A DNA stretch of 64,000 bases, from assembly GCF_000759475.1 (NCBI RefSeq), contig NZ_CP009454.1:2418001-2482000 (forward strand), in the 5' to 3' direction. The notes beneath the pieces are model-generated. The model made no database searches and was not told where the DNA came from. It was given only the letters and a program-made list of their open reading frames with translations. Source of the DNA: Pantoea rwandensis. Lineage in GTDB: Bacteria > Pseudomonadota > Gammaproteobacteria > Enterobacterales > Enterobacteriaceae. Position 1 is the first letter of the stretch. Every line of letters begins with the position of its first letter. This document shows, piece by piece, positions 1-10,246 of the stretch. A program made the translations under genes and the position numbers.

Positions 1-1
1 C

Positions 2-193
2 TGGCATCAGGTGGTGTGGAGCCGCGATCGTCTCGGCCGCCATCATCGTGGCGCTTCCGCCAGTATTGACGGTGCGAGCGATTTCTATTTTGGCCACACG
101 CCGCTGGAACAGCCGCTCAATGTGGCGAACCAGCATTACATCGACACCGGAGCAGTATTCGGTAATCGCTTAACGCTGGTTCAGCTGCAGTAG
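2..193 (+). CDS. pphA: Serine/threonine protein phosphatase PphA-like, C-terminal fragment
   Basis: The window opens inside this reading frame; 63 C-terminal codons remain, ending in TAG at 191-193. The visible part has a HTP tripeptide and ends with IDTGAVFGNRLTLVQLQ, which resembles the end of the PPP-family phosphatases PphA/PphB of enterics (metal-dependent removal of phosphate from Ser, Thr or His). The catalytic metal-binding motifs lie upstream, outside the window. In E. coli pphA lies close to rsmF, as here, although E. coli has yebV and yebW between them. Its stop codon is only two bases from the convergent rsmF stop. The family call rests on the tail and the context only. Confidence 0.75.
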   Translation, partial: WHQVVWSRDRLGRHHRGASASIDGASDFYFGHTPLEQPLNVANQHYIDTGAVFGNRLTLVQLQ

Positions 194-195
194 AG

Positions 196-1620
196 TTAAC
201 GGAACAAACGCCCGTCGCGCACCAGTTCACGTGGATAGCTATTTTTGATGCGGTTACTGACTTTCTTGGCTAAACCCAATGGCTGTTGCTGATAGGTGAC
301 GATCACTTCATCGCGAGCCGGGGCAGTTTCAGGGTGAATATCCTGGCCGCGATACCAGCTTTCTGCTTCCGTTTCCGTCAATTCGAAATCCAGTGCGCTG
401 CCAGGTTTTGTCAGGGCAACCACGGCTTCATGCTGCCAGCGATAGCCTTTCGGGAAAGTCTCTGCCAGCTTCAGGCCAATGCGTGAGAACCGGACTCTGC
501 CGAGCCAGTTTTCCAGCGCAGCCGGGAACAGCCACAGTTCTTTATCACGCAGCCACAGCGAGTGATGTTCATCCCACTCGATACCCACCTTAGCTGCCGC
601 CTGTTGCACTTCAGCAACCAGCTTGCGGCTGGCAGGCGAGAAGGGCAATTTACCCACTTTATAGGTGGGCACGGGCAACGCCGGGATACTGGCGGTTTTG
701 CGCAGGCGTGCGACAAAGAAGCCTTCACTGTCGAAAATCTGTGGGAAGACATGCAGGAAGCCTTCCGGCGTCAATGCACGCTCGGCACCGTCAAACAGCT
801 CGCCCAGAGGCACGATTTCAACCGCATCGGGATAGCGCTGCTGCAACCAGGCGATGACCTGTTGGTTCTCAATCTGGTTCAGCGTGCAGGTGGAGTAGAT
901 CAACGTGCCGCCAGGTTGTAATGCATGGAATGCACTGTCGATCAGGTCACGCTGGGTTGCGGCAATCTCTTCAGTACTGGCCAGCGTCCAATTACGCAGG
1001 GCGTCGGCATCTTTGCGCACTACGCCTTCGCCGGAGCAGGGTGCATCCAGCAGGATGGCATCAAACTGTTCAGGAAGGGCGGCGCCAAACACGCGGCCAT
1101 CAAAGTGCGTTAATGCCACGTTGCTGACGCCACAGCGGCTGATATTGGCATGAAGCACTTTTACTCGACTGGCTGAATATTCATTGGCGAGGATCGCACC
1201 TTCGTTGCGCATCAACGCTGCCATTTGCGTGGTTTTGGAACCGGGTGCCGCAGCGACATCCATCACCTTACGTGCTTCCGGCGCGGCATCAAATAACGCG
1301 GTCACCGGCAGCATTGAACTGGCTTCCTGAATGTAGAACAAACCACTCAGGTGCTCAGCCACACTGCCCAGCGGCAATGTCTCATCTTCCCGCTCGATCC
1401 AGAATCCTTCGGCGCACCAGGGAACCGGCGTTAAGCGCCAGCCATAGTGCGCGGTGCGTGCTAAAAACGCCTCCACGCTAATTTTCAACGTATTGACGCG
1501 CAGGCTGCGGCGCAGCGGCTGTTGGCTAATCGCCAGGAAACGCTGCAGTTCATTTTCGTCAGCCAGGCTGGTGCGCATCAGCGCAAGGAAATCTTCAGGA
1601 AAGCGATCGGACACGGACAT
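196..1620 (-). CDS. rsmF: 16S rRNA (cytosine-1407-C5) methyltransferase RsmF
   Basis: 474 residues, close to the E. coli length of 479. It uses S-adenosylmethionine to methylate C1407 of 16S rRNA in assembled 30S subunits. The NOL1/NOP2/Sun catalytic core is visible: the SAM-binding segment [12 protein letters not shown] near residues 121-132, the LDAPCSGEG motif with Cys195, and the YSTCTLN motif with the nucleophile-position Cys245. A C-terminal PUA-like RNA-binding region follows and the protein ends in [13 protein letters not shown]. The gene converges on pphA with two bases between the stops; the usual yebV-yebW pair is missing from this interval. The ATG at 1618-1620 is the natural start. 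Confidence 0.96.
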   Translation of the reverse strand: MSVSDRFPEDFLALMRTSLADENELQRFLAISQQPLRRSLRVNTLKISVEAFLARTAHYGWRLTPVPWCAEGFWIEREDETLPLGSVAEHLSGLFYIQEASSMLPVTALFDAAPEARKVMDVAAAPGSKTTQMAALMRNEGAILANEYSASRVKVLHANISRCGVSNVALTHFDGRVFGAALPEQFDAILLDAPCSGEGVVRKDADALRNWTLASTEEIAATQRDLIDSAFHALQPGGTLIYSTCTLNQIENQQVIAWLQQRYPDAVEIVPLGELFDGAERALTPEGFLHVFPQIFDSEGFFVARLRKTASIPALPVPTYKVGKLPFSPASRKLVAEVQQAAAKVGIEWDEHHSLWLRDKELWLFPAALENWLGRVRFSRIGLKLAETFPKGYRWQHEAVVALTKPGSALDFELTETEAESWYRGQDIHPETAPARDEVIVTYQQQPLGLAKKVSNRIKNSYPRELVRDGRLFR

Positions 1621-1661
1621 TTACCGGGGTATCAAATTTAGCGCGAAGTGTAACACGTGCA

Positions 1662-1690
1662 AATAAAACGGGCAGCCCGCAGGCTGCCCG
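1662..1690 (-). terminator. Intrinsic terminator of the letAB operon
   Basis: A perfect 9-bp stem (cgggcagcc at 1669-1677 with ggctgcccg at 1682-1690) and a 4-base loop is followed on the minus strand by TTTTATTT. It lies just beyond the letB stop codon. Confidence 0.85.
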
Positions 1691-1695
1691 ATTGC

Positions 1696-4329
1696 TTAAT
1701 TGGGATCCGGAATCGCCGTTCCCCAACTGCGCCACTCTTTCGGCGCTTCATCCTGCAACAGGAAGTGTTTATCAGCACCGGCCTGTGGCGCCAGCGGCAC
1801 CGTCGGCGGTGTGGCAAATTGAATGCCGCCACGAATGAACTGCTGGAAGGTGCCGGTTTTCACTACGCCACCAATCAGACCGAAGTCGAGGTTATAGCCA
1901 GACGCCAGCCAGAACACGGAGTTATTACGCACCAGATGCTGATATTTTTTGCTGATGCGCAGCGCGATCTGTACGCGATCCGCCATGTTGCCCAGCGAAG
2001 TACCGGTTACCGTACCCACTTCCACCCCACGGAACAGCACCGGGGTACCCAACGACAGCGAACCGGCTTCGGTAGCATCAACATAAATGTTGAGTCCGTT
2101 GAGGTAACGCGAATCGGTGATGGTACTCTCCTGCAACTCAAAGGTACGTGCCTGAGCCCCTTTGCCGGGATCGACATTGAGGTAAGGCTGCAGCAAGGTC
2201 TCCAGATGATTAACACCCGCTGGCGAAATTTCCGGTGAGACCACCGAGAAGCGACTGCCGATACGCGCAAAGTCCTGCACATACTCGGGATAAAGCACCG
2301 CTTTCGCCACCACCTGATTGTTGTCTTTACTCAATGCCAGTGATTCGACCTGGCCGACATTAATGCCGAGGTAACGAATCGGCATGCCCGCGGCCAGCTT
2401 GCTGGCATCAAAGGTATGCAAGGTGATCTGGCTGCCGACTGCACGCGCAGCCGTTTCAGAGGCATAAAGTACGCGTTTCACGCCTTTCGCTGCTTGCGCG
2501 CCAGTGAGGTTATCGAAGCTGATCGCGCCTTTCAGCGCACGGTTAAGCGGCGAAGCCTGCACGGTTAAACCGCTGCCGTTGAGTTGTACTTTCGCACCAC
2601 CTTCGGCCCAGAATACGCTCTCGCTGGTCAGCAGCTTGCGGTATTGCGGCTCAATGTGGATGGAAATCTCAAAGGCATCGGCGCGCGGCACCACATCCAC
2701 CACTTCACCCACCTGGAATTTACGATACAGCACCACTGAACCGGCCTGCACATCTGGCAAGCTGTTGGCGGTCAGTTTCAGTGTGGTTGGCGGCTGGTCA
2801 CCAATAATCCCTTCCTGCGCACGCTCAGCATCGGCATATAAAGGATAACGGGCGGAAGGATCGCCTTTCGCCCCCGGCACCAGACGTATGCCGCCGTCTA
2901 CCCATTCACGGGCACTGGCACCCAGCACCTGCATTCCATCTAGACCAAACTTCACGTCGAGACGGCTATTCACGATGAATTTGCTATCCGCGTGCACCAG
3001 ATGGCGATATTCCGGATTGATGGCTACCGCAAAGCTAATGCCATTCTCATCCAGTTGGCGCGAAATGACCTGCCCAATCTTCATGCCGTACAGCATCACC
3101 GGCTGACCGCCATCAATACCATAGGTTTCCGGCGCGCTGAGTTTTACCGTCAGGACATCCGGTTTTTGCAGCAGGGTTTCGCTGGCAGGCAGCACGGTAA
3201 AGTGATCCTGCGCGGGACCTTCACCCGGTACCAGTTCGAAGGTGTTACCGGTCAGCAAGCTGCTGAGATTGGTGTCGGTCAGGCTCAGCTTTGGCGCACG
3301 CATTTCAATGCGGGTACCGCTGCGCATCAGGCTGGTTACCGAAGGATCCACGGTGAGTTCGCCGGTGACTTTGCCGCCCGGCAACAGATTGAGTTTGGTC
3401 AAGGTGCCGACTTCCAGACCCTGATACATCAGTGGCGTGCTATTCGCTTTGAGGTTATCGCCGCTCGGTAAATCCAGACTGATCTGCACACCACGCTGGC
3501 TGCGTGCCAGATCAGGGTAGAGCTGATAGTTTTCGTCGCTGTTGGCCTGCTGGCCTTCTTCTGGAGAATCAAAGGCAATTGCGCCATTCACCAGCGCGGC
3601 CAGGCTCTCCAGCTTCACTTTGGCACCGCTCAGACTGACGTCAGCGTCTACTCCAGACACGTTCCAGAAGCGGCTCTGCTTTTTCACCAGATTGACGAAA
3701 CGACGCTCAATCAATACGTCGACCGTGACGCCATCAGTATTACCGTTGATGCTGTAGTCATAGACGCGTCCCACCGGGATTTTGCGGTAGTAGACCAGCG
3801 AACCGGTGTTCAGCGAGCCCAAATCGGGAGAGTGCAGATGGAGCAGCAACTCGCCGGTGTTGACGCGATACTTGGGTTGCGTGTCCAGCGCGGTAAAGTG
3901 CTCACGCGGATTGCCGCCGCCAGGCATCATGCCAATATAGTTACCGCCCACCAGCGCATCCAATCCTGAAACGCCCGCCAGCGAGGCTTTCGGCGTCACC
4001 AGCCAGAACTGTGTATTGTCCTTCAGCGCATCGCGCATATCGCTCTTGATACTGGCCTTGATCTGGATGCTGTGATAATCATCGCTCAGCACAATACCTT
4101 GCACGGTACCCACTTCCACGCCCTGATAGCGAATCGGCGTACGGCCCGGCACGATGCCATCCGCGGTCTGGAAGTTGATGGTGATAGTGGTACCGCGTTC
4201 CTGATAGTTGGTCCATAGCAGCCAGCCAGCAATCAGCAGGGCAATAATGGGCAGTAACCAGAACGGCGAAACCTTGCGTTTGTTACGCAGGTTGGCGCTA
4301 GTCGGTGTAGTCGGCGTTTCCTGTTGCAT
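1696..4329 (-). CDS. letB: Intermembrane lipid transport protein LetB (YebT), seven MCE domains
   Basis: 877 residues, the same as E. coli LetB. One N-terminal transmembrane segment (about residues 20-37, [19 protein letters not shown]) anchors it in the inner membrane. Seven MCE repeats follow, recognisable by recurring strands such as [59 protein letters not shown] and [10 protein letters not shown]. In the family the MCE rings stack into a periplasm-spanning tube that carries lipids between the membranes. The start at 4329 is preferred because a GGGA lies nine bases upstream; an ATG two codons earlier (4335) is the alternative. The 5' end overlaps the 3' end of letA, so the two are translationally coupled. 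Confidence 0.95.
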   Translation of the reverse strand: MQQETPTTPTSANLRNKRKVSPFWLLPIIALLIAGWLLWTNYQERGTTITINFQTADGIVPGRTPIRYQGVEVGTVQGIVLSDDYHSIQIKASIKSDMRDALKDNTQFWLVTPKASLAGVSGLDALVGGNYIGMMPGGGNPREHFTALDTQPKYRVNTGELLLHLHSPDLGSLNTGSLVYYRKIPVGRVYDYSINGNTDGVTVDVLIERRFVNLVKKQSRFWNVSGVDADVSLSGAKVKLESLAALVNGAIAFDSPEEGQQANSDENYQLYPDLARSQRGVQISLDLPSGDNLKANSTPLMYQGLEVGTLTKLNLLPGGKVTGELTVDPSVTSLMRSGTRIEMRAPKLSLTDTNLSSLLTGNTFELVPGEGPAQDHFTVLPASETLLQKPDVLTVKLSAPETYGIDGGQPVMLYGMKIGQVISRQLDENGISFAVAINPEYRHLVHADSKFIVNSRLDVKFGLDGMQVLGASAREWVDGGIRLVPGAKGDPSARYPLYADAERAQEGIIGDQPPTTLKLTANSLPDVQAGSVVLYRKFQVGEVVDVVPRADAFEISIHIEPQYRKLLTSESVFWAEGGAKVQLNGSGLTVQASPLNRALKGAISFDNLTGAQAAKGVKRVLYASETAARAVGSQITLHTFDASKLAAGMPIRYLGINVGQVESLALSKDNNQVVAKAVLYPEYVQDFARIGSRFSVVSPEISPAGVNHLETLLQPYLNVDPGKGAQARTFELQESTITDSRYLNGLNIYVDATEAGSLSLGTPVLFRGVEVGTVTGTSLGNMADRVQIALRISKKYQHLVRNNSVFWLASGYNLDFGLIGGVVKTGTFQQFIRGGIQFATPPTVPLAPQAGADKHFLLQDEAPKEWRSWGTAIPDPN

Positions 4330-5584
4330 GTGCATCCCAGATCAGGCGGCTATCAAGCCACTCTACAGCCATAATGGTCAGGATGACTGCCGCACCGAAA
4401 TAGAAAGCGGCAGGTCCCATGGTAAAAGCCAGCAGTTGATCGCGATTCACCAATGACATGGTGACCGCAATCACGAACAGATCCAGCATTGACCAGCGTC
4501 CCACCCAGGTGATGGCACGCAGCAGTCGAATACGGGTTTTTAAGCCCTGTTCACACTTAAAATGGATGCTGACCAGCAACGTCAGCATCACTAACACTTT
4601 GGTAAACGGCACCAGAATACTGGCGATAAACACCACCGCCGCTACCGGGATGTTACCGGAAGCCAGGCCCAGAATACCGGAGAAGATCGTATCTTCACGG
4701 CGCGCGCCATTGACGTAAACCACTGAAATCGGCAGCAGGTTAGCGGGGATCAACAGCACAATCGAAGCGATCAGCGCGGCCCAGGATTTCTGCAAACTGT
4801 GGCGACGACGGAAGTCGAGCGGGGTGTGACAACGTGTACAACGTCCGCGATCGTCCGGCACACCGGTTTGATGGCAGTTCAGACACACCTGCCACAGTTC
4901 AGGGGGGGACGTCGGCAAAGCCTGCGGATAATAGTGTTCCCACAGCTCTTCCACGTTAAGGTGAATCAGCGTCAGCAGGCTCAGCACCGTCAGCGCGATG
5001 TAGGCCACCAGACCGTAGCCCACTTCCAGCGCGGCATAATCCTGCACCTTAATAGAGGCGACCGCCACACCGACCAGATAGATATCCAGCATCACCCACT
5101 CTTTGAGCTTCTCCAGCATTAGCAACACCGGACGCAGGTTCATCCCGATGGCGTTACCAATCCATAAATAGCAGATGCCAGCGACTAAGGTTACCGGTGC
5201 ACCAATGGTACAAAACGCCACCATTGAGGCCGTCAGCACGTTGCCCTGCTGCGCCATCTGGATGACGCCTTCCACCAGGCTGGCGTTGATGCGCATGCCA
5301 AGCAAGCGAATATCCACCAAAGGCAGGCTGAAGGCGAAGGGCATCAACACGATCATGGTCACGGCCATCACAGTGAGTCGCGTCATTGACCAATCGCGGC
5401 CGCTTTGAATTTTTGCATGACAGCGCGGGCAATGCGCCGACTGATGCGATTTCACATCCGGTAAGGAAAAAAGGGTATCGCATTGCGGACAACGCTGATA
5501 ACGTGCGTGGGGCAACGTCTGGCTGATAGCGTGAATTTTCATAGGTGACGCAAGTGGCCCATCGTTCGTTACGTTTACCGGCAT
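4298..5584 (-). CDS. letA: Inner-membrane partner LetA (YebS) of the LetB lipid transporter
   Basis: 428 residues from the chosen ATG, matching E. coli LetA (427). Each half begins with a zinc-ribbon-like cysteine pair set: CPQC...CPRC near residues 30-55 and CLNC...CTRC near the middle. Each is followed by four predicted membrane segments of the PqiA type. LetA is thought to feed lipids to the LetB tube. The frame stays open to 5677, but residues upstream of MPVNVT have no counterpart in relatives as I recall them; MKIHAI at 5542 is another possible start. The gene overlaps letB by about 30 bases and is co-transcribed with it. Confidence 0.93.
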   Translation of the reverse strand: MPVNVTNDGPLASPMKIHAISQTLPHARYQRCPQCDTLFSLPDVKSHQSAHCPRCHAKIQSGRDWSMTRLTVMAVTMIVLMPFAFSLPLVDIRLLGMRINASLVEGVIQMAQQGNVLTASMVAFCTIGAPVTLVAGICYLWIGNAIGMNLRPVLLMLEKLKEWVMLDIYLVGVAVASIKVQDYAALEVGYGLVAYIALTVLSLLTLIHLNVEELWEHYYPQALPTSPPELWQVCLNCHQTGVPDDRGRCTRCHTPLDFRRRHSLQKSWAALIASIVLLIPANLLPISVVYVNGARREDTIFSGILGLASGNIPVAAVVFIASILVPFTKVLVMLTLLVSIHFKCEQGLKTRIRLLRAITWVGRWSMLDLFVIAVTMSLVNRDQLLAFTMGPAAFYFGAAVILTIMAVEWLDSRLIWDAHATGNADYTD

Positions 5585-5758
5585 GCTGTTCAGAGCATTC
5601 TGACTGCAATAGGGAGTGGTACAAGAATAGTTTAACCACCGACTGCTAAGGGTATAGTAACTAACACAATGATTCACCTGATGGGGCTGGATTATTAGTG
5701 CTTATTTTAACAACTGAGTGACAACAAGCTCACGACAGTGACGAGTTATGGTTAAACA

Positions 5759-6259
5759 ATGAACAAAAAAGCCTTTTACGAGGATTTAAATCGTGATGTC
5801 CGCGCACTGTTAGCGGGCGAAACCTCTTTCCTGGCAGCACTGGGTAATTGCAGTGCGCTGTTGTTTGAACGCCTGGAAGGCGTGAACTGGGCAGGATTCT
5901 ACTTGCTCACCGAGCCGAATACGCTGGTGCTGGGCCCGTTCCAGGGAAAAATTGCCTGTGTACGCATTCCGGTGGGCAAAGGGGTTTGTGGCACAGCGAT
6001 TGCAGAAGATAAAGTACAGCTCGTTGAGGATGTGCATGCGTTCCCTGGCCATATCGCGTGCGATGCGGCCAGCAACGCTGAAATCGTGATTCCTCTGAAA
6101 GTGAATGGCACCGTTGTCGGTGTACTAGACATTGATAGTACGGTTTATTCTCGCTTTGATAGTGAGGATGAAGCGGGGCTGGTGGCCCTTACCGACGGGC
6201 TTTGTGAAGTGCTGGCGGGCAGTGACATCGAAAAATTTATTCAACTGTCACGCAGCTAA
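5759..6259 (+). CDS. msrC: Free methionine-(R)-sulfoxide reductase MsrC
   Basis: 166-residue single GAF-domain protein. It reduces free (not protein-bound) methionine-R-sulfoxide in the cytoplasm, using thioredoxin for recycling. The three cysteines that matter in E. coli MsrC (Cys84, Cys94 and Cys118 in its numbering) correspond to Cys67, Cys77 and Cys101 here, in the contexts KIACVR, KGVCGT and HIACDA. The gene is divergent from letAB and lies 96 bases upstream of proQ. It complements msrB, found at 57.6 kb, which handles protein-bound R-sulfoxide. Confidence 0.95.
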   Translation: MNKKAFYEDLNRDVRALLAGETSFLAALGNCSALLFERLEGVNWAGFYLLTEPNTLVLGPFQGKIACVRIPVGKGVCGTAIAEDKVQLVEDVHAFPGHIACDAASNAEIVIPLKVNGTVVGVLDIDSTVYSRFDSEDEAGLVALTDGLCEVLAGSDIEKFIQLSRS

Positions 6260-6355
6260 TCGACTGGATCACATAGCATTTGGCGATGTTGTCATTATAA
6301 TGTCGCCTGTTCATGCCTGCTCTGGTCGGCAAACCCGTAGTAATCAGGAAATTTC

Positions 6356-7036
6356 ATGGAAAATCAACCTAAGTTGAATAGCAGTAAAGAAGTGATCGCC
6401 TTTTTGGCGGAACGTTTTCCGCAATGTTTTAGCGCCGAAGGTGAAGCGCGTCCGCTTAAAATCGGTATCTTCCAGGATCTGGTTGAGCGCGTTCAGGGTG
6501 AAAACAGCCTGAGCAAGACGCAACTGCGTTCAGCCTTGCGCCTTTATACCTCAAGCTGGCGTTACCTGTACGGCATTAAAGCGGGTGCAATCCGTGTTGA
6601 TCTCGATGGCAACGCCTGTGGCGTGCTGGACGAACAACACGTTGAACATGCGCGCAAGCAGCTGGAAGAAGCCAAAGCGCGCGTTCAGGCGCAGCGCGAT
6701 CAGCAAAAAGCGAAGAAACGCGAAGCCGGTGAAGAGACCGCTGAACGTCGTCCTCGTAAACCTGCTCCTCGCAAAGCGGCTGAAGGCGAAGCACCACGCA
6801 AGCCTCGTCCACAGGCACCGCGTGCCGCATCAGCAGAACGTACTGCTGCACCGCGCCCACCGCGAGCTAAACCTGTCACTGACACCTCAACTTTGCAACC
6901 CGGCCAGAACATCAAAGTTAAAGCAGGCAAAAGTGCAATGGACGCCACCATTCTTGAAATCACCAAGGATGGCGTTCGGGTGCAGCTCGCTTCCGGCATG
7001 GCTATGATTGTGCGCGCAGAACACTTGCAGTTCTGA
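6356..7036 (+). CDS. proQ: RNA chaperone ProQ
   Basis: 226 residues in the canonical three-part architecture. An N-terminal FinO/ProQ RNA-binding domain (about 1-120, with [11 protein letters not shown] and [15 protein letters not shown]) is followed by a long linker rich in Lys, Arg, Pro and Ala (about 125-175). A small C-terminal Tudor/SH3-like domain ([20 protein letters not shown] onward) ends the protein. ProQ binds structured 3' ends of small RNAs and mRNAs and raises ProP osmoprotectant transporter levels. prc starts 19 bases downstream, the conserved proQ-prc arrangement, so the two are likely co-transcribed. Confidence 0.97.
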   Translation: MENQPKLNSSKEVIAFLAERFPQCFSAEGEARPLKIGIFQDLVERVQGENSLSKTQLRSALRLYTSSWRYLYGIKAGAIRVDLDGNACGVLDEQHVEHARKQLEEAKARVQAQRDQQKAKKREAGEETAERRPRKPAPRKAAEGEAPRKPRPQAPRAASAERTAAPRPPRAKPVTDTSTLQPGQNIKVKAGKSAMDATILEITKDGVRVQLASGMAMIVRAEHLQF

Positions 7037-7055
7037 AACGGAGGCTGACCTCGGC

Positions 7056-9095
7056 ATGAACAACATTTTAAAGATCGGTATGATCGCGGGCCTGCTGTTA
7101 GCAGGCCCCACCTTTGGCGCAGATAACATTACCCGCGCCGACCAGATTCCACAGTTACATGAAGACCCGCAGCATCCTACCGTCAGTGAACGCGTCACTT
7201 CGCGTTTCACCCGTTCTCACTATCGCCAGTTCGATCTGAATCAGGATTTCTCTGCGAAAATTTTTGATCGCTACCTGAATCTGCTCGACTACAACCATAA
7301 CGTGTTGTTGGCTTCAGACATCGCGCAATACGCCGATAAGAAAACCACGTTGGGTGATGAACTGCGCAGCGGTAAGCTGGATGTGTTCTACGATCTCTAC
7401 AATCTGGCGCAGAAACGCCGCTTCGAGCGCTATCAATATGCGCTGAGCGTGCTGAATCGCCCGATGAATTTCACCGGCAATGACACCATCGACATTGACC
7501 GTGCAAAATCACCCTGGCCGAAAAACAGCGATGAGCTGAACGCGCTGTGGGATGCCAAAGTCAAATATGACGAGCTGAGCCTGAAACTGGCCGGCAAAGA
7601 TGACAAAGATATTCGTGAAACGCTGACTAAGCGTTACAACTTTGCCATTCGTCGCCTGGCGCAGAGCAACAGTGAAGATGTGTTCCAGCTGGCGATGACC
7701 GCCTTTGCGCACGAAATCGACCCGCACACCAACTATCTTTCACCGCGTAACACCGAACAGTTCAACACCGAGATGAGCCTGTCGCTGGAAGGTATCGGTG
7801 CCGTGCTGCAGATGGACGATGATTACACGGTCATCAACTCCATGGTGGCCGGTGGACCGGCCGCGAAGAGCAAATCCATCAGCGTGGGCGACCGTATTGT
7901 CGGTGTTGCCCAGCCAGGCAAGCCAATGGAAGATGTGATTGGTTGGCGTCTGGATGATGTTGTCTCCAAAATCAAAGGACCGAAAGGCAGTAAAGTACGC
8001 CTGGAAATCCTGCCTGCTGGCAAAGGCACCAAAACCCGCACCGTGACACTTACGCGTGAAAAGATCCGTCTGGAAGATCGCGCGGTGAAAGGCACCGTAC
8101 ATAACGTCGGTAAAGAGAAAGTCGGCGTACTTGATATTCCAGGCTTCTACGTTGGCCTGACTGACGATGTTAAAGTGCAGCTGCAAAAACTGCAGAAGCA
8201 GAACGTCGACAGTATTGTGATTGATTTGCGTACCAACGGCGGCGGTGCTCTCACCGAAGCGGTATCACTGTCTGGTCTGTTTATTCCAAGCGGCCCAGTG
8301 GTGCAGGTACGTGACAACAACGGTCGCGTGCGCCAGGACAGCGATAACGACGGCATCGTTTATTACAAAGGTCCGCTGGTGGTGCTGGTCGATCGTTTCA
8401 GTGCTTCCGCATCTGAAATCTTTGCTGCAGCGATGCAGGATTACGGCCGCGCTCTGATTGTCGGTGAACCGACCTTTGGTAAAGGCACCGTGCAGCAGTA
8501 TCGTTCGCTGAACCGCATCTACGATCAGATGCTGCGTCCAGAATGGCCGGCGCTGGGCTCAGTGCAATACACCATCCAGAAGTTCTATCGTATCAACGGT
8601 GGCAGTACTCAGCGTAAAGGCGTGACGCCGGATCTGCTGATGCCAACCGGCGTAGAAGCGGCGGAAACCGGTGAGAAGTTTGAGGACAACGCGCTGCCAT
8701 GGGATAGCGTGAATGCCGCGACTTACACCAAAACCGGTGATATCACCGCGCTGGTACCGCAGCTGACCAAAGAACACGCCGATCGTATCGCTAAAGATCG
8801 CGAGTTCCAGTACATCATGAAAGATATTGCGCGCTTTGACGCGATGAAGGACAAACGCAATATCGTGTCGCTCAATCTCGGCCAACGTGAGAAAGAGAAC
8901 CACGAAGATGATGCACTGCGTCTGGAACGCATTAACGCGCGCTATCAGGCAGAAGGCAAAGCCCCGCTGAAGAGCATTGAAGATTTGCCGAAAGACTACA
9001 AAGAGCCAGACCCGTATCTGGACGAAACCGTGAAAATTGCCAATGACATGGCGCAGCTGGAGAAAACCCAGCCTGCTGCCGAAGGCGCGAAGTAA
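7056..9095 (+). CDS. prc: Periplasmic tail-specific protease Prc
   Basis: 679 residues from the ATG at 7056, which has GGAGG-like bases 10 nt upstream; the frame remains open to a GTG at 7008, but that extension lies inside proQ. A signal peptide (MNNILKIGMIAGLLLAGPTFGA) directs export. A PDZ domain (about 240-320) precedes the S41 peptidase core. The catalytic serine lies in FSASASEIFAAAMQDYG and the lysine in GEPTFGKGTVQQY, the known Ser-Lys dyad of E. coli Prc. Prc trims the C-terminus of FtsI and, with NlpI, degrades MepS and mis-folded periplasmic proteins. Confidence 0.97.
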   Translation: MNNILKIGMIAGLLLAGPTFGADNITRADQIPQLHEDPQHPTVSERVTSRFTRSHYRQFDLNQDFSAKIFDRYLNLLDYNHNVLLASDIAQYADKKTTLGDELRSGKLDVFYDLYNLAQKRRFERYQYALSVLNRPMNFTGNDTIDIDRAKSPWPKNSDELNALWDAKVKYDELSLKLAGKDDKDIRETLTKRYNFAIRRLAQSNSEDVFQLAMTAFAHEIDPHTNYLSPRNTEQFNTEMSLSLEGIGAVLQMDDDYTVINSMVAGGPAAKSKSISVGDRIVGVAQPGKPMEDVIGWRLDDVVSKIKGPKGSKVRLEILPAGKGTKTRTVTLTREKIRLEDRAVKGTVHNVGKEKVGVLDIPGFYVGLTDDVKVQLQKLQKQNVDSIVIDLRTNGGGALTEAVSLSGLFIPSGPVVQVRDNNGRVRQDSDNDGIVYYKGPLVVLVDRFSASASEIFAAAMQDYGRALIVGEPTFGKGTVQQYRSLNRIYDQMLRPEWPALGSVQYTIQKFYRINGGSTQRKGVTPDLLMPTGVEAAETGEKFEDNALPWDSVNAATYTKTGDITALVPQLTKEHADRIAKDREFQYIMKDIARFDAMKDKRNIVSLNLGQREKENHEDDALRLERINARYQAEGKAPLKSIEDLPKDYKEPDPYLDETVKIANDMAQLEKTQPAAEGAK

Positions 9096-9113
9096 ATTTT
9101 CGCTGAATAAAAG

Positions 9114-9138
9114 CACCGCTCCGGCGGTGTTTTTTTTT
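9114..9138 (+). terminator. Intrinsic terminator of proQ-prc
   Basis: Stem caccgc/gcggtg with the loop tccg, followed by nine T residues, 18 bases after the prc stop. Confidence 0.9.
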
Positions 9139-9312
9139 CATCAAAGGTATTGTTCATTGTGGCTAATGGGCCGATTTGCGCACATCATTACCAAATGTAA
9201 AGTTATGTCTTTTTAGACACTTAAAGATTAAGGTTGCTTGAAAACCTGCGCAATGGACATAGGATGTATATCCGCGCATGAGCGCGAGCACAACTGAGGA
9301 AGATTAACGTTT

Positions 9313-10194
9313 ATGATGCGTATTGCGCTTTTCCTGGTCACCAACCTGGCGGTGATGTTGGTATTCGGACTGATTCTGAGTCTGACAGGAATTCAGTCAA
9401 GCAGTGTTCAGGGTCTGATGATTATGGCAGGTCTGTTTGGCTTTGGCGGTGCGTTTGTTTCACTGCTGATGTCTAAATGGATGGCATTGCGCTCCGTCGG
9501 CGGTGAAGTGATTCAACAACCCCGTAACGAGACAGAACGCTGGCTGATGGATACCGTCAGTCGCCAGGCTCAACAGTCCGGCATTGCGATGCCACAAGTG
9601 GCGATCTATCACGCGCCAGACATTAACGCCTTTGCGACCGGTGCACGTCGTGACGCCTCACTGGTTGCGGTCTCGACCGGCTTGCTGCAGAACATGAGCC
9701 GTGATGAAGCGGAAGCGGTACTGGCGCACGAAATCGCCCACATCGCTAACGGTGACATGATCACCATGACGCTGATTCAGGGTGTGGTGAACACCTTCGT
9801 GATCTTCATTTCGCGTATTATCGCGCAGGTGGCATCGGGCTTCCTGTCGGGTAACCGTGACGGTGAAGAGAGCAGCAACGGTAACCCGCTGGTCTATTTT
9901 GCGGTCGCGACCGTGCTGGAACTGGTGTTCGGCATTCTCGCCAGCATCATCACCATGTGGTTCTCACGTCACCGTGAATTCCACGCGGATGCAGGTTCAG
10001 CCAAACTGGTGGGCCGCGAGAAGATGATTGCCGCTCTGCAGCGTTTGAAAACCAGCTACGAGCCGCAGGAGCCAAGCAGCATGATGGCATTCTGCATTAA
10101 CGGTAAAAGCAAATCGTTGAGCGAATTGTTTATGTCGCATCCGCCGCTCGATAAGCGTATCGAAGCGCTGCGTAACGGTGACTATCTGAAATAA
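9313..10194 (+). CDS. htpX: Inner-membrane zinc metalloprotease HtpX
   Basis: 293 residues, identical in length to E. coli HtpX. Two N-terminal membrane segments (about 4-24 and 34-54) are followed by the cytoplasmic M48 catalytic domain. Its zinc motif HEIAH lies near residue 139, the third ligand lies in [14 protein letters not shown], and two further hydrophobic segments lie between them. With FtsH it degrades damaged membrane proteins under CpxRA and heat-shock control. Upstream, CTTGAAA at 9237-9243 could be a sigma-32 -35 element, but the matching -10 is poor, so I do not annotate it separately. Confidence 0.97.
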   Translation: MMRIALFLVTNLAVMLVFGLILSLTGIQSSSVQGLMIMAGLFGFGGAFVSLLMSKWMALRSVGGEVIQQPRNETERWLMDTVSRQAQQSGIAMPQVAIYHAPDINAFATGARRDASLVAVSTGLLQNMSRDEAEAVLAHEIAHIANGDMITMTLIQGVVNTFVIFISRIIAQVASGFLSGNRDGEESSNGNPLVYFAVATVLELVFGILASIITMWFSRHREFHADAGSAKLVGREKMIAALQRLKTSYEPQEPSSMMAFCINGKSKSLSELFMSHPPLDKRIEALRNGDYLK

Positions 10195-10216
10195 TGGTTT
10201 GGCTGTTGCAATAAAC

Positions 10217-10240
10217 AAAGGTGCCCAATTGGGCACCTTT
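10217..10240. terminator. Bidirectional terminator between htpX and yebQ
   Basis: Perfect palindrome aaaggtgccc-aatt-gggcaccttt with T-rich sequence on the + side and A-rich sequence on the other. It serves two convergent genes. Confidence 0.88.
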
Positions 10241-10246
10241 GTTGTT

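Noticed and set aside
1657..2238. 193-codon frame on the + strand over letB
   Set aside because: Antisense shadow of the strongly conserved letB frame; no homology recognised.
9230..9270. Sigma-32 promoter for htpX
   Set aside because: CTTGAAA is present but the -10 (CCCCAT-like) is poor; not enough to annotate.
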